In this document: positions 29,794 to 38,485 of the stretch, in pieces
How positions within the stretch are numbered: the stretch's first letter is position 1
How the letters are laid out: every line of letters starts with the position of its first letter
Source: Pseudolabrys sp.
GTDB taxonomy: Bacteria; Pseudomonadota; Alphaproteobacteria; Rhizobiales; Xanthobacteraceae
Assembly: GCA_017849615.1 (NCBI GenBank)
Contig: JAFIGS010000005.1
Location: forward strand, 62,001 to 126,000
DNA: 64,000 nucleotides
Direction: 5' to 3'
The notes under the pieces: generated by a model
Databases searched by the model: none
What the model was told of the DNA's origin: nothing
The model's input: the letters and a program-made list of their open reading frames with translations, nothing else
Position numbers and translations under genes: made by a program

Positions 29794-29820
29794 ACTATCT
29801 GTTCGATATGTGTTCCGCAA
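29794..29820 (-). promoter_or_regulatory. lexA promoter with LexA (SOS) box
   Basis: GTTC (29801-29804), seven bases, GTTC (29812-29815) on the plus strand: the alphaproteobacterial LexA site GTTC-N7-GTTC. On the minus strand it sits between a -35 like TTGCGG (29815-29820) and a -10 like GATAGT (29794-29799), 15 bp apart. It is 86 bp upstream of the lexA start, so LexA binding would block its own transcription. Confidence 0.85.
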
Positions 29821-29854
29821 CCACTTAATTTGGGGTGAAGAAGTCGAGAGGCCG

Positions 29855-31078
29855 CTAAAACCCGAACTTAAGGATACGGCAGCGGTTGCCGGCCTTGGCC
29901 GCGGGCGCGTGCGGCTCTCGAATCAACAGGCAGCCGGCCTGCGCCAGCGGCGCCATCAGGGAACTATCCTGATTCTCGACAGGCGTCGCGATGAAGCCGT
30001 CAGGTCCCATTTCCAGCGTGGCCCGCAGATAGTCGGCGCGTTCGTCGTTCGGCGGCAGATCGCGGCCGAGAATGGCCGGCTCCGCTTGTGGCTCGACATC
30101 GGGGCGGCCCGACAGTTTGCGCAGCAGCGGCAGCAGAAACAGAAAGGCGCAGACGTATGAGGACACCGGGTTGCCGGGCACGCCGAGCGCATGCATGGCG
30201 CCAAGTCCGTCGCGGGTCAGCCGGCCGTGCATCATCGGGCGTCCCGGGCGGAGCGCGACGCGCCAGAACGAGAGGTCGAGGCCTTCGGCCTTCAGCGCCT
30301 TCTGCACGAGGTCGTGGTCGCCAACCGAGGCGCCGCCGCTGGTGAGTAGCACATCGACCTTGGCCTCCCGCGCCTTGCGGATGCGCGCGCCGATGTCCTC
30401 CAGCGTGTCGCGGGCAACGCCCAGGTCGATCACCTCGGCGCCGGCGGCACGCGCCAGCGCGGTCAGCGCAAAGCCGTTGGAATAGACGATCTGGCCCGGA
30501 CGGGGGTCACCGCCGGGCATGATGAGTTCATCGCCGGTGCCGAGCACCGCGACAACCGGACGGCGACAAACGCCCAGCCGCGGATAATTCATGGCGGCCG
30601 CGAGCATCAGATCGCGGTCGGTGAGGGCGCGGCCCTTCTTGAGCAGCACGGCGCCCTGTTTGAAATCGATGCCGCCGTAGCGCACGTTGCGGCCCTTGGC
30701 GGCGGTCTTCTCGACGGTGACCTTGTCGCCATCGCGGCGCGTGAGTTCCTGGATGACGACAGTATCAGCCCCGTCCGGCAGCACGCCGCCGGTGAAGATG
30801 CGCGCAGCCTGTCCCTTCTCAACACGGCCGGCGAAAGGATGCCCGGCGGCGACTTCGCCGATCACCGTGAGCGTGGCCGGAGTCGTGGCGATGTCGTCGG
30901 CCTGCAGGGCGTAGCCATCCATGGCCGAGACATCGGCCGGCGGCTGGGTGCGCAGCGCGATGAGGTCCTCGGCAAGGACGCGGCCGGCAGCTTCGCCCAG
31001 CGTGACCTCTTCGGCGCCCAGCGGCGCGGTGTCGGCGAGCACCCGCGCAAGCGCTTCGGCGACCGGCATCAGGGCCAT
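29855..31078 (-). CDS. moeA: molybdopterin molybdenumtransferase
   Basis: A 407-residue MoeA, which inserts molybdate into adenylylated molybdopterin. Recognisable segments: [31 protein letters not shown], and the MoCF-binding core with [12 protein letters not shown]. It follows moaC by 143 bp that holds a palindromic repeat. The protein ends with the typical C-terminal beta domain. Cytoplasmic. Confidence 0.95.
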   Translation of the reverse strand: MALMPVAEALARVLADTAPLGAEEVTLGEAAGRVLAEDLIALRTQPPADVSAMDGYALQADDIATTPATLTVIGEVAAGHPFAGRVEKGQAARIFTGGVLPDGADTVVIQELTRRDGDKVTVEKTAAKGRNVRYGGIDFKQGAVLLKKGRALTDRDLMLAAAMNYPRLGVCRRPVVAVLGTGDELIMPGGDPRPGQIVYSNGFALTALARAAGAEVIDLGVARDTLEDIGARIRKAREAKVDVLLTSGGASVGDHDLVQKALKAEGLDLSFWRVALRPGRPMMHGRLTRDGLGAMHALGVPGNPVSSYVCAFLFLLPLLRKLSGRPDVEPQAEPAILGRDLPPNDERADYLRATLEMGPDGFIATPVENQDSSLMAPLAQAGCLLIREPHAPAAKAGNRCRILKFGF

Positions 31079-31099
31079 GAAGACACCGCGATAACTCGG

Positions 31100-31205
31100 T
31101 CATTCCGGGGCGCGCGCGAAACGCGCGAACCCGGAATCCAGCCCGGTCGCATGAGCTTGCTGCTGGATTCCGGGTTCGCTCGCTGACGCTCGCGCCCCGG
31201 AATGA
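31100..31205. repeat. palindromic repeat (TCATTCCGGGG family)
   Basis: Outer arms TCATTCCGGGGCG and CGCCCCGGAATGA, inner arms AACCCGGAATCCAG and CTGGATTCCGGGTT. One long hairpin filling the moaC-moeA gap. A related element is at 56990-57090. Confidence 0.75.
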
Positions 31206-31221
31206 CGAGGTTCCCCATTGC

Positions 31222-31734
31222 TTAGCCTTCCGCCTTGTACGGGCCGGACTTGCCGCCGGTCTTCTCCAGCAGGCGGATGCCCTCGATGCGCATCGACTTC
31301 TCGATGGCCTTGGCCATGTCGTAGATGGTCAGGCACGCGATCGACACCGCGGTCAGCGCCTCCATCTCGACGCCGGTCTTGCCGGTCACTTTCACGGTCG
31401 CCTGGACGAGGAATCCCGGGAAGGCGTGCTCAGGGAAGATATCGACCGTCACCTTGGTGATTGGCAGCGGATGGCAAAGCGGGATCAGGCCGTGGGTGTG
31501 CTTGGCAGCCATGATGCCGGCAAGGCGGGCGGCGCCGAGCACGTCGCCTTTCATGGCGTTGCCGGCGATGACGGCGTCCAGCGTCTCCTTGCGCATGATG
31601 ACGCGGCCCTCGGCCGTCGCCACGCGCTCGGTCGGCGTCTTGGCCGAGACATCGACCATGTTGGCCTGGCCGGCCTTGTCGATGTGGCTCAGCTTCGGCT
31701 TGGCGGTTTTCTTTGCAGCCTTGGCTTTCGCCAT
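31222..31734 (-). CDS. moaC: cyclic pyranopterin monophosphate synthase
   Basis: A 170-residue MoaC of molybdenum cofactor synthesis, acting with MoaA to form c[21 protein letters not shown], the conserved [17 protein letters not shown] and [21 protein letters not shown] are family hallmarks. An N-terminal Ala/Lys-rich stretch of about 14 residues is extra. It starts 6 bp after the trpC stop, so it is in the trpGDC transcript. Confidence 0.96.
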   Translation of the reverse strand: MAKAKAAKKTAKPKLSHIDKAGQANMVDVSAKTPTERVATAEGRVIMRKETLDAVIAGNAMKGDVLGAARLAGIMAAKHTHGLIPLCHPLPITKVTVDIFPEHAFPGFLVQATVKVTGKTGVEMEALTAVSIACLTIYDMAKAIEKSMRIEGIRLLEKTGGKSGPYKAEG

Positions 31735-31740
31735 GACGGT

Positions 31741-32553
31741 CTACTCCGCGGCAGCGTGGCTGGGGCGGGTGAGAAGCGCACGGGTCGCGGCGGCGACGTC
31801 AGCCTGCCGCATCAGGCTTTCGCCTATGAGGAAGGTCGAAATGCCGACAGCCTCCAGGCGGGACAGATCGGCCGGGGTGAAGATGCCACTCTCGCCGACG
31901 ATGATGCGGTCCTTGGGAACCCGCGGCGCAAGGCGCTCGCTGACAGTCAGGGAGGTTTCAAAAGTGCGCAAGTCTCGGTTGTTGATCCCGATCATGCGCG
32001 ACTGCAGCTTGAAAGCACGATCAAGCTCATCTTCCGCATGAACTTCAATAAGCACGTCCATGCCATATGAAAACGCTGCATTTTCCAGGTCAGCGGCGGC
32101 GCCGTCATCGAGACAGGCCATGATGATCAGGATGCAGTCGGCGCCCCAGGCGCGGGCCTCGGCGCACTGGTAGGGCTCGAACATGAAATCCTTGCGCAGC
32201 GCCGGAAGGCGGGTCGCCTCGCGCGCAGCGGTGAGGAACTCCGGTCTGCCCTGGAAACTCGGCGCGTCGGTGAGCACCGACAGGCACGCCGCGCCGCCGG
32301 CCTCATAGGCCTTGGCCAATGCCGGCGGGTCGAAATCGGGCCGGATCAGCCCCTTGGACGGGCTCGCCTTCTTGATTTCGGCGATCAGCGCATAGTCGCC
32401 GGCGGCGACCTTGGCCTCGATGGCGAGCTGGAAGCCGCGCGGCGCGGGCAGGGCTTTCGCCTGCGCCTCGAGGTCGGCCAGCGAATGCACGCGCTTGGCA
32501 GCCGCGATCTCCTCGCGCTTGTACGCCTCGATTTTCTTCAGGATATCGGCCAA
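31741..32553 (-). CDS. trpC: indole-3-glycerol phosphate synthase
   Basis: A 270-residue TIM-barrel enzyme of tryptophan synthesis. Active-site Lys/Glu segments [15 protein letters not shown] and LPALRKDFM, and the phosphate-binding end [12 protein letters not shown] are intact. TrpC is monofunctional here (no fused TrpF). Gaps of 5-6 bp to trpD and moaC indicate an operon. Confidence 0.97.
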   Translation of the reverse strand: MADILKKIEAYKREEIAAAKRVHSLADLEAQAKALPAPRGFQLAIEAKVAAGDYALIAEIKKASPSKGLIRPDFDPPALAKAYEAGGAACLSVLTDAPSFQGRPEFLTAAREATRLPALRKDFMFEPYQCAEARAWGADCILIIMACLDDGAAADLENAAFSYGMDVLIEVHAEDELDRAFKLQSRMIGINNRDLRTFETSLTVSERLAPRVPKDRIIVGESGIFTPADLSRLEAVGISTFLIGESLMRQADVAAATRALLTRPSHAAAE

Positions 32554-32558
32554 GGGAA

Positions 32559-33584
32559 CTACTCCTCCGTGGCGCAGGATACCGCAATCAGGCGGTCGAG
32601 CCGACCCTCGGCTTCACCGGAATCGATCGACTGGGCGGCGAGCGCCGCGCCGTCCTTGAGGTCCTTGGCCTTGCCGGCGACCAGCAGCGCCGCCGCAGCA
32701 TTGAGGATGGCGACGTCGCGGAACGGGCCTTTCTTGCCCTTGAGCACATCGAGCAGGGCCTTGGCGTTGGTGTCGGCGTCGCCGCCCTTGAGCGCATCGG
32801 GCCTGGAGCGCGACAGGCCGGCGTCTTCCGGCGTGATTTCGAAAGTGCGGATCTTGCCGCCCTTGAGTTCGGCGACGCTGGTCGGGCCCGAGGTGGTGAT
32901 CTCGTCGAGGCCGTCAGAGCCGTGCACGACCCAGATGCCTTCCGAGCCGAGATTGTCGAGCACCTTCGCCATGGGCTCGATCCAGTGCTTCGAGAAGGTG
33001 CCGATCATCTGCCGTTTGACCGACGCGGGGTTCGACAGCGGGCCCAGCAGGTTGAAGATGGTGCGGGTGCCGAGCTCGACGCGGGTCGGGCCGACGTTCT
33101 TCATCGCCGGATGATGCGACGGCGCGAACATGAAGCCGATGCCGGCATCGGCGATGCACTTGCCGACCTGCTCGGGCGTGAGGTCGATCTTGACGCCGAG
33201 CGCCATTAGCACGTCGGCCGAACCGGACTTCGACGACAGCGCGCGATTGCCATGCTTGGCGACCGGCACGCCGGCGCCGGCCAGCACGAAGGCGGCGCAG
33301 GTCGAGATGTTGTAGGAGCCCGAAGCATCGCCGCCGGTGCCGACGATATCGACGGCGTCGGCAGGCGCTTTCACGCCCAGCATCTTGGCGCGCATGGTGG
33401 TCACCGCGCCGGTAATTTCATCGACGGTTTCGCCGCGCACGCGCAGCGCCATCAGCAGGCCGCCCATCTGCGAGGGCGTCGCTTCGCCCGACATCATGCG
33501 GTCGAAGGCATTGGCCGCCTCGTCGCGGGTGAGGCTGGCGCCGGTTGCGACCTTGGCAATCAGCGCTTTGAATTCGTCGGCCAC
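32559..33584 (-). CDS. trpD: anthranilate phosphoribosyltransferase
   Basis: A 341-residue TrpD. Phosphoribosyl-diphosphate loop [18 protein letters not shown], and [17 protein letters not shown] for anthranilate binding. Length is normal and no glutaminase is fused. It lies 10 bp after trpG. Confidence 0.97.
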   Translation of the reverse strand: MADEFKALIAKVATGASLTRDEAANAFDRMMSGEATPSQMGGLLMALRVRGETVDEITGAVTTMRAKMLGVKAPADAVDIVGTGGDASGSYNISTCAAFVLAGAGVPVAKHGNRALSSKSGSADVLMALGVKIDLTPEQVGKCIADAGIGFMFAPSHHPAMKNVGPTRVELGTRTIFNLLGPLSNPASVKRQMIGTFSKHWIEPMAKVLDNLGSEGIWVVHGSDGLDEITTSGPTSVAELKGGKIRTFEITPEDAGLSRSRPDALKGGDADTNAKALLDVLKGKKGPFRDVAILNAAAALLVAGKAKDLKDGAALAAQSIDSGEAEGRLDRLIAVSCATEE

Positions 33585-33594
33585 GGATCGTCTC

Positions 33595-34215
33595 CTAACT
33601 CGCCATGGCCGGCGCCGTCGCGGCGCGGCCCTGTTTCGTGTTCCAGGCGGCCGCCAGCTCCAGGAAATTCCGGAGCATCAGATGGCCGTGCTCGGACGCG
33701 ATGCTTTCGGGGTGGAATTGCACGCCGTGCAGCGGCAGCGATGTATGCGCCATGCCCAGGACGAGGCCGGCGGCGGCCTGCGCGTTGACGCGCAATTCGG
33801 CCGGCATCGACGAGCGCTCGACGATCAGCGAGTGATAGCGCGTCGCCTTGAACGGGCCGTTGATGCCGCGGAAGACGCCCGAGGCGTCGTGGCTGATGTC
33901 GGAGACCTTGCCATGCACCATCTGCGGCGCGCGGATCACCTTGCCGCCGAACACCTGGCCCATGGCCTGATGGCCGAGGCAGACGCCGAACATCGGGATG
34001 GTCGGCGACGCCCGCTTGATAAGGTCGAGGCAGATGCCGGCCTCGTTCGGCGTACAGGGGCCGGGCGAGAGCACGATGGCTTCCGGCGCGGCAGCAACGA
34101 CAGCTTCGGCGCTAATCTTGTCGTTGCGATGGACGACGACCTCCGCCCCCAGCCCGCCGAGATAATGGACGAGGTTGAAGGTGAAGCTGTCGTAATTGTC
34201 GATCAGGACGATCAT
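33595..34215 (-). CDS. trpG: anthranilate synthase component II (glutamine amidotransferase)
   Basis: A 206-residue class I glutaminase providing ammonia to Trp[17 protein letters not shown] opens it; the nucleophile Cys is in [12 protein letters not shown] and the His/Glu in [14 protein letters not shown]. The start MIVLIDN at 34215 is standard; upstream in-frame residues are not. TrpE is encoded separately 2.7 kb upstream, so the usual trpE-trpG neighbourhood is interrupted by other genes. Confidence 0.96.
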   Translation of the reverse strand: MIVLIDNYDSFTFNLVHYLGGLGAEVVVHRNDKISAEAVVAAAPEAIVLSPGPCTPNEAGICLDLIKRASPTIPMFGVCLGHQAMGQVFGGKVIRAPQMVHGKVSDISHDASGVFRGINGPFKATRYHSLIVERSSMPAELRVNAQAAAGLVLGMAHTSLPLHGVQFHPESIASEHGHLMLRNFLELAAAWNTKQGRAATAPAMAS

Positions 34216-34266
34216 GGTTTCCGAGCCAGGCTTTTCCAAGCCAGCCTTTTTCAAGACTTGTCAGGG

Positions 34267-34295
34267 TCTTAAAGGCTTGGGGAGGGAGGGGTCAA
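34267..34295 (-). promoter_or_regulatory. candidate trpGDC promoter
   Basis: On the minus strand TTGACC, 17 bp, TTAAGA (plus-strand 34290-34295 and 34267-34272), about 52 bp before the trpG start. No leader peptide with tandem Trp codons is seen in the short leader. Confidence 0.5.
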
Positions 34296-34315
34296 GCGAC
34301 AGCGCACGCCCCGCC

Positions 34316-35755
34316 TCATTTCGGCGGATCGAGCGGCGGCAGCTGGATCATGTCGTTCAGTCGCTTCGAGATTTCCTCGTTCGACAGTGCCGCCGCCGGG
34401 GCGCGCGACAGGTCCTTGGCCCGGTCGAGGACATGGACGAGGCGCGGGAAGGCCAGCACCAGCGCCAGGAGCAGCCACTGGGCGGCGAGGAAGGGCATGA
34501 GCGCGCGCACGAAGGCCTTGAACGGCGAAGCGGGCTTGAGCGCGCCGCGCACCATCATCAGCGCGTAGCCGAAGGGCGGCAGTAGGAAGCTGAGCTGCAG
34601 CGTCAGCAGCACCAGCACCGCCACCCAGCGCGCATCGGCGACCTTGATGAGCAGCGGCGGCAGCAGGATCGGCAGCACCACGAAAATGATCTCGAAGGCG
34701 TCGAGCACGAAGGCACAGAGCGCGATCACCGCCAGCACCGCCGCGGTGGCGCCGATATCGCCGCCGGGAATGCCGCGCACCAGATCCGTCACCAGCCGGT
34801 CGGTGCCGAGCAGGCGCAGCACCAGCGTGAACGTCGTCGCCGCGACCAGCAGCGCGAACAGCGCGCCGGTGATGGCGATCGCTTCGTGCAGCAGGTCGCC
34901 CAGCGCCTTGCCGCGCAGGCGCCCGCTGGCAAGACCGGCGGCGAGCAGAGCGAAGGCGCCCATGGCCGCCGCCTCGACGGCGTAGAAGTATCCGGCCGCG
35001 ACGCCGCCGAGCAGGGTCAGCAGCGCCGTCAGCGACACCGCCGCAAGTACGCCTTCGCCGCGCGTCAGTTTCGTCCGCGCCGGCTGCCCGGCGATGCCGC
35101 GGCCGCTCCACCACGCCAGCACAAGGCACAGCGCGAGAAAAATGCCGGCCGGGATCAGCGCCGCGTGGAAGATATCGCCGGTGTTGACGACCCGGTCGCC
35201 GCGGCCGGTCTCGGTCACCGCCATGGTGTGCGCCGACAGCATCGCGTCGCTGAGCAGGATCAGCACCAGCGACGGCGGCACCAATACGCCGAGCGTCGAG
35301 GCCACCGCGACCAGCGCCTCGCGCCGCGCCTGCGGCACACCTTCGGCGGCGAGCTTGGGCGCGACCACGCGCGACAGGCCGAGCACGCTGGCGCCGACCG
35401 ATCCGTTCATCGGCCCGAGCAGCGCTCCGAGCAGCATGCCGGACACCATCGGCGCCTGCGGCCTCCGCGGCAGCACGGCGTTCGAGGCGCGATACAGCGC
35501 ATCGGCGACCGGCAGGCGGTTAAGCAGCAGACCCATAGTCACGTAGAGCGGCAGCGCCTGCAGCAGATCGGATTCGAACAGGCCGATAAGACGTCCCGGC
35601 AGCGCGCCGATGAGCGCCGTGGGAAATGCGTCGGTGGCGATTCCCACCGCCATGCCGGCGACCGCCGCGGCGATCAGCACGAGAAAGGCCGGCAGGCCGG
35701 TGAACAGAATGCCGGCGCCGACGCCGATCAGGAGGGCAAGCCCGAGCCACGGCAT
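34316..35755 (-). CDS. TRAP transporter large permease (DctM type)
   Basis: A 479-residue polytopic membrane protein of the ion-transporter superfamily. About twelve hydrophobic segments; LLGPMNGSVGASVLGLSRVV and the later DAFEIIFVVLPILLPPLL are typical of DctM proteins. It is the channel subunit of a sodium-driven solute uptake system. The ATG at 35755 overlaps the stop of the small subunit (TAATG). No binding protein is next to it, so the substrate is unknown. Confidence 0.88.
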   Translation of the reverse strand: MPWLGLALLIGVGAGILFTGLPAFLVLIAAAVAGMAVGIATDAFPTALIGALPGRLIGLFESDLLQALPLYVTMGLLLNRLPVADALYRASNAVLPRRPQAPMVSGMLLGALLGPMNGSVGASVLGLSRVVAPKLAAEGVPQARREALVAVASTLGVLVPPSLVLILLSDAMLSAHTMAVTETGRGDRVVNTGDIFHAALIPAGIFLALCLVLAWWSGRGIAGQPARTKLTRGEGVLAAVSLTALLTLLGGVAAGYFYAVEAAAMGAFALLAAGLASGRLRGKALGDLLHEAIAITGALFALLVAATTFTLVLRLLGTDRLVTDLVRGIPGGDIGATAAVLAVIALCAFVLDAFEIIFVVLPILLPPLLIKVADARWVAVLVLLTLQLSFLLPPFGYALMMVRGALKPASPFKAFVRALMPFLAAQWLLLALVLAFPRLVHVLDRAKDLSRAPAAALSNEEISKRLNDMIQLPPLDPPK

Positions 35756-36264
35756 TACGGCTCTCCCGAGCGACGCAGCAGATCGGCGATGCCTTGCAGC
35801 AACACCGTGCCGGCCATCAGCCACAGCGCGAACTTGATCAGGAAATAGCCGGGATTGTTGGTGTCTGGAAACGCCTCAAGCCCTTTGAGCGAATTCGACA
35901 CCGGCGCCGCCGACGTGGCGAGAACGATGGCCGCCCACGGCAGCAGGCCGATCACGACGCCGATTTTGCCCAGCACCGCGCGCGTCCGCGGCGAATAGCG
36001 ATGCGCGAGTGTATCGGCCGCGAGATGTGTGCCGGCGCGTGTCGCGGCGGTGATGCTGGTCGCGACGACCAGGGCGAAGAAGATCTGGCCGAGATCGTTG
36101 GCCTCGCGCGAATAGCCGCGCACGATGTCGCGCAACGGCCATTGCAGGAATAGCAGCAGGACCAGCGGCAACGCCAGCCAGCGCGCCACAGCGATTATTC
36201 CGGCGACCACGCGGTCCAGCCGGACAACGATTGTATCGATCAAACCAGCACCCGATCTGGCCAC
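35755..36264 (-). CDS. TRAP transporter small permease (DctQ type)
   Basis: A 169-residue four-helix membrane subunit. Hydrophobic segments include WLALPLVLLLFLQWPLRDIV and IFFALVVATSITAATRAG. GTG at 36264 is chosen because GGGGAT precedes it and the upstream frame overlaps the cupin gene. It pairs with the large permease by an overlapping stop-start. Confidence 0.8.
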   Translation of the reverse strand: MARSGAGLIDTIVVRLDRVVAGIIAVARWLALPLVLLLFLQWPLRDIVRGYSREANDLGQIFFALVVATSITAATRAGTHLAADTLAHRYSPRTRAVLGKIGVVIGLLPWAAIVLATSAAPVSNSLKGLEAFPDTNNPGYFLIKFALWLMAGTVLLQGIADLLRRSGEP

Positions 36265-36301
36265 AGTGCCATCCCCGCTGGCCTTATAGCATGAGGGGGC
36301 G

Positions 36302-36793
36302 TCAGGCTTTATGGATCGGATCGATCCAGGCGACGTTTTCCGGCTTCTCGACCGGCTCGATGTCGAGATTGACCACCACGGCCTCGTTGTCCGAGCGGAC
36401 CAGGACGCATTCCAGCACTTCATCCGGGCTGGCGTTGATTTCCTGATGCGGCACGAAAGGCGGCACGTAGATGAAATCGCCGGGGCCGGCCTCGGCGGTG
36501 AACTCCAAATTCTCGCCCCAGCGCATGCGCGCCTTGCCGCGGATGACGTAGATCACGCTCTCCAGCTCGCCGTGATGATGCGCGCCGGTCTTGGCGTCGG
36601 GATGGATGTGGACGGTGCCGGCCCACAGCTTCTGCGCGCCGACGCGCGCGGCGTTGATGGCCGCCTTGCGGTCCATGCCCGGCGTCGAAGCCGTGTTCGG
36701 ATCGAGCGAATTGCCCGGGATGACGCGGACGCCGTCGTGCTTCCACTTCGGCTCATGAGAGTGCGAGTGATCGTGCGAATGATCGTGGCTCAT
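36302..36793 (-). CDS. cupin-domain protein with His-rich N-terminus
   Basis: A 163-residue protein. Residues 1-13 are a His/Asp-rich tail (MSHDHSHDHSHSH) that may bind metal. The cupin barrel follows, with metal-binding motif 1 in GAHHHGELESVIYVIRGKAR and motif 2 in PGDFIYVPPFVPHQE. Substrate unknown. It is 37 bp from the TRAP genes and may share their transcript; a link with the transported solute is only a guess. Confidence 0.82.
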   Translation of the reverse strand: MSHDHSHDHSHSHEPKWKHDGVRVIPGNSLDPNTASTPGMDRKAAINAARVGAQKLWAGTVHIHPDAKTGAHHHGELESVIYVIRGKARMRWGENLEFTAEAGPGDFIYVPPFVPHQEINASPDEVLECVLVRSDNEAVVVNLDIEPVEKPENVAWIDPIHKA

Positions 36794-36817
36794 CGATACT
36801 TCTCCATTCCCGTCGTC

Positions 36818-36927
36818 CGCTCACCCCCGCGAAAGCGGGGGTCCAGTTCTTGGCTCCGTTCTGGATTCCCGCCATAGGCGTTCTGTAAGAACGCCGTTCT
36901 TCGTACGGCTATGCGCGGGAATGAGCG
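36818..36927. repeat. palindromic repeat between cupin gene and trpE
   Basis: Outer arms CGCTCA and TGAGCG, with CCCCCGCGAAAGCGGGGG on the left and an inner inverted pair TTCCCGC / GCGGGAA. Dispersed REP-like element filling the gap. Confidence 0.6.
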
Positions 36928-36948
36928 GAGCATATCCAAACCGTCGCG

Positions 36949-38466
36949 TTACTGCCCGCGTTTCGCCGTGCTGGCGAAGCGCCGTGCTTCTTCCGCGGCG
37001 CGGAACAGGGCTTTGGCCTTGTTGACGCATTCCTGTTGCTCCGAGACCGGATCGGAATCGGCGACGATGCCGGCGCCGGCCTGCACATACATCTTGCCGT
37101 CCTTCACCAGCGCCGTGCGCAGCACGATACAAGTGTCCATCTCGCCGGCCGCCGAAAAATAGCCGACGCAGCCGGCATAAAGGCCGCGTTTGTCTTTTTC
37201 GAGTTCGTCGATGATTTCCATGGCGCGCACCTTCGGCGCGCCGGACGTGGTGCCGGCCGGAAAGCCGGCGGCCAGCGCGTCGAGCGCATCGTATTTCGGA
37301 TCGAGCCGGCCCTCGACGTTGGAGACGATGTGCATCACCTGGCTGTAGCGCTCGATGAAGAACTGGTCGGTGACCTTCACCGTGCCGATCGCCGAGACGC
37401 GGCCGACGTCGTTGCGGCCGAGGTCGAGCAGCATCAGGTGTTCGGCGCGTTCCTTGGGGTCGGCGAGGAGTTCGGCCTCGAGCGCCTTGTCTTCGGCGGG
37501 CGTGTCGCCGCGGCGGCGCGTCCCGGCGAGCGGTCGGATTTCGACACGGTCGTCGCGCACGCGCACCAGGATTTCCGGGCTCGAACCCGATACGGCAAAC
37601 CCGCCGAAGTCGAGGAAGTAGAGATAGGGCGACGGATTTGTCCGCCGCAGCGCGCGATACAGCGAGAACGGCGGCAGCGTAAACGGCGCCTCGAAGCGCT
37701 GCGCCAGCACGACCTGGAAGATATCGCCGGCGGCGATGTATTCCTTGGCCTTCCTCACCATCGCGTCGTACTCGGCCGGCGTGGTGTTGGACACCGGCGG
37801 TACATCGAGCGGACCTTCGTCGAACTCGGCGAGCGCTTTGTCGAGCGGCCGGTCCAGCGCGTCGACCACCGACGACAGCCGCTCGGTCGCGCGCGTCAGC
37901 GCCACCTTGGCATCGATGCCTCGCTCGGGGCGCACTGGCGTCACCACCGTGATCGAATCCTTCACGGCGTCGAACACCACGACGATGGTCGGCCGTATCA
38001 TGACCGCGTCGGGAATGCCGATCGGATCCGGATTGGGCTCGGGCAGCTCCTCGATCAGCCGCACCGTGTCATAGCCGAGATAGCCGAACACGCCGGCCGC
38101 CATGGGCGGCAACGTCTCCGGCAGGTCGATGCGGCTCTCCGCGATCAGCGCGCGCAGCGCCGATAAGGGTTGTTCGGGGCAGGGCGCGAAGGCATCCGGC
38201 TTGCTGCGCGCCGCGCGGTTGATCTCGGCTTTGGTGCCATTGGCGCGCCAGATGACGTCGGGCTCAATGCCGATGATCGAGTGGCGGCCGCGCACCGCGC
38301 CGCCTTCGACCGACTCGAGCAAGAAGCTCATCGGCCTGCCGCCGCCGACCTTCAGGAACGCCGACACGGGCGTTTCCAGATCGGCGACAAGCGTCGTCCA
38401 CACCACCTGCGGCTCGCCGCGATTGTAGCGTTCCGCGAAGGTGTTCTCGGACGGTTCGATCTGCAT
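36949..38466 (-). CDS. trpE: anthranilate synthase component I
   Basis: A 505-residue chorismate-utilising enzyme. Core motifs: IFQVVLAQRFEAPF, PLAGTRRRGDTPAED, AGFPAGTTSGAPKVRAMEII, and the terminal AGAGIVADSDPVSEQQE. Separate from trpG and not the fused TrpEG found in some rhizobia. It begins 19 bp after ppiD on the same strand. Confidence 0.97.
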   Translation of the reverse strand: MQIEPSENTFAERYNRGEPQVVWTTLVADLETPVSAFLKVGGGRPMSFLLESVEGGAVRGRHSIIGIEPDVIWRANGTKAEINRAARSKPDAFAPCPEQPLSALRALIAESRIDLPETLPPMAAGVFGYLGYDTVRLIEELPEPNPDPIGIPDAVMIRPTIVVVFDAVKDSITVVTPVRPERGIDAKVALTRATERLSSVVDALDRPLDKALAEFDEGPLDVPPVSNTTPAEYDAMVRKAKEYIAAGDIFQVVLAQRFEAPFTLPPFSLYRALRRTNPSPYLYFLDFGGFAVSGSSPEILVRVRDDRVEIRPLAGTRRRGDTPAEDKALEAELLADPKERAEHLMLLDLGRNDVGRVSAIGTVKVTDQFFIERYSQVMHIVSNVEGRLDPKYDALDALAAGFPAGTTSGAPKVRAMEIIDELEKDKRGLYAGCVGYFSAAGEMDTCIVLRTALVKDGKMYVQAGAGIVADSDPVSEQQECVNKAKALFRAAEEARRFASTAKRGQ

Positions 38467-38485
38467 TGCGGGCCCGGGTGCCGCC

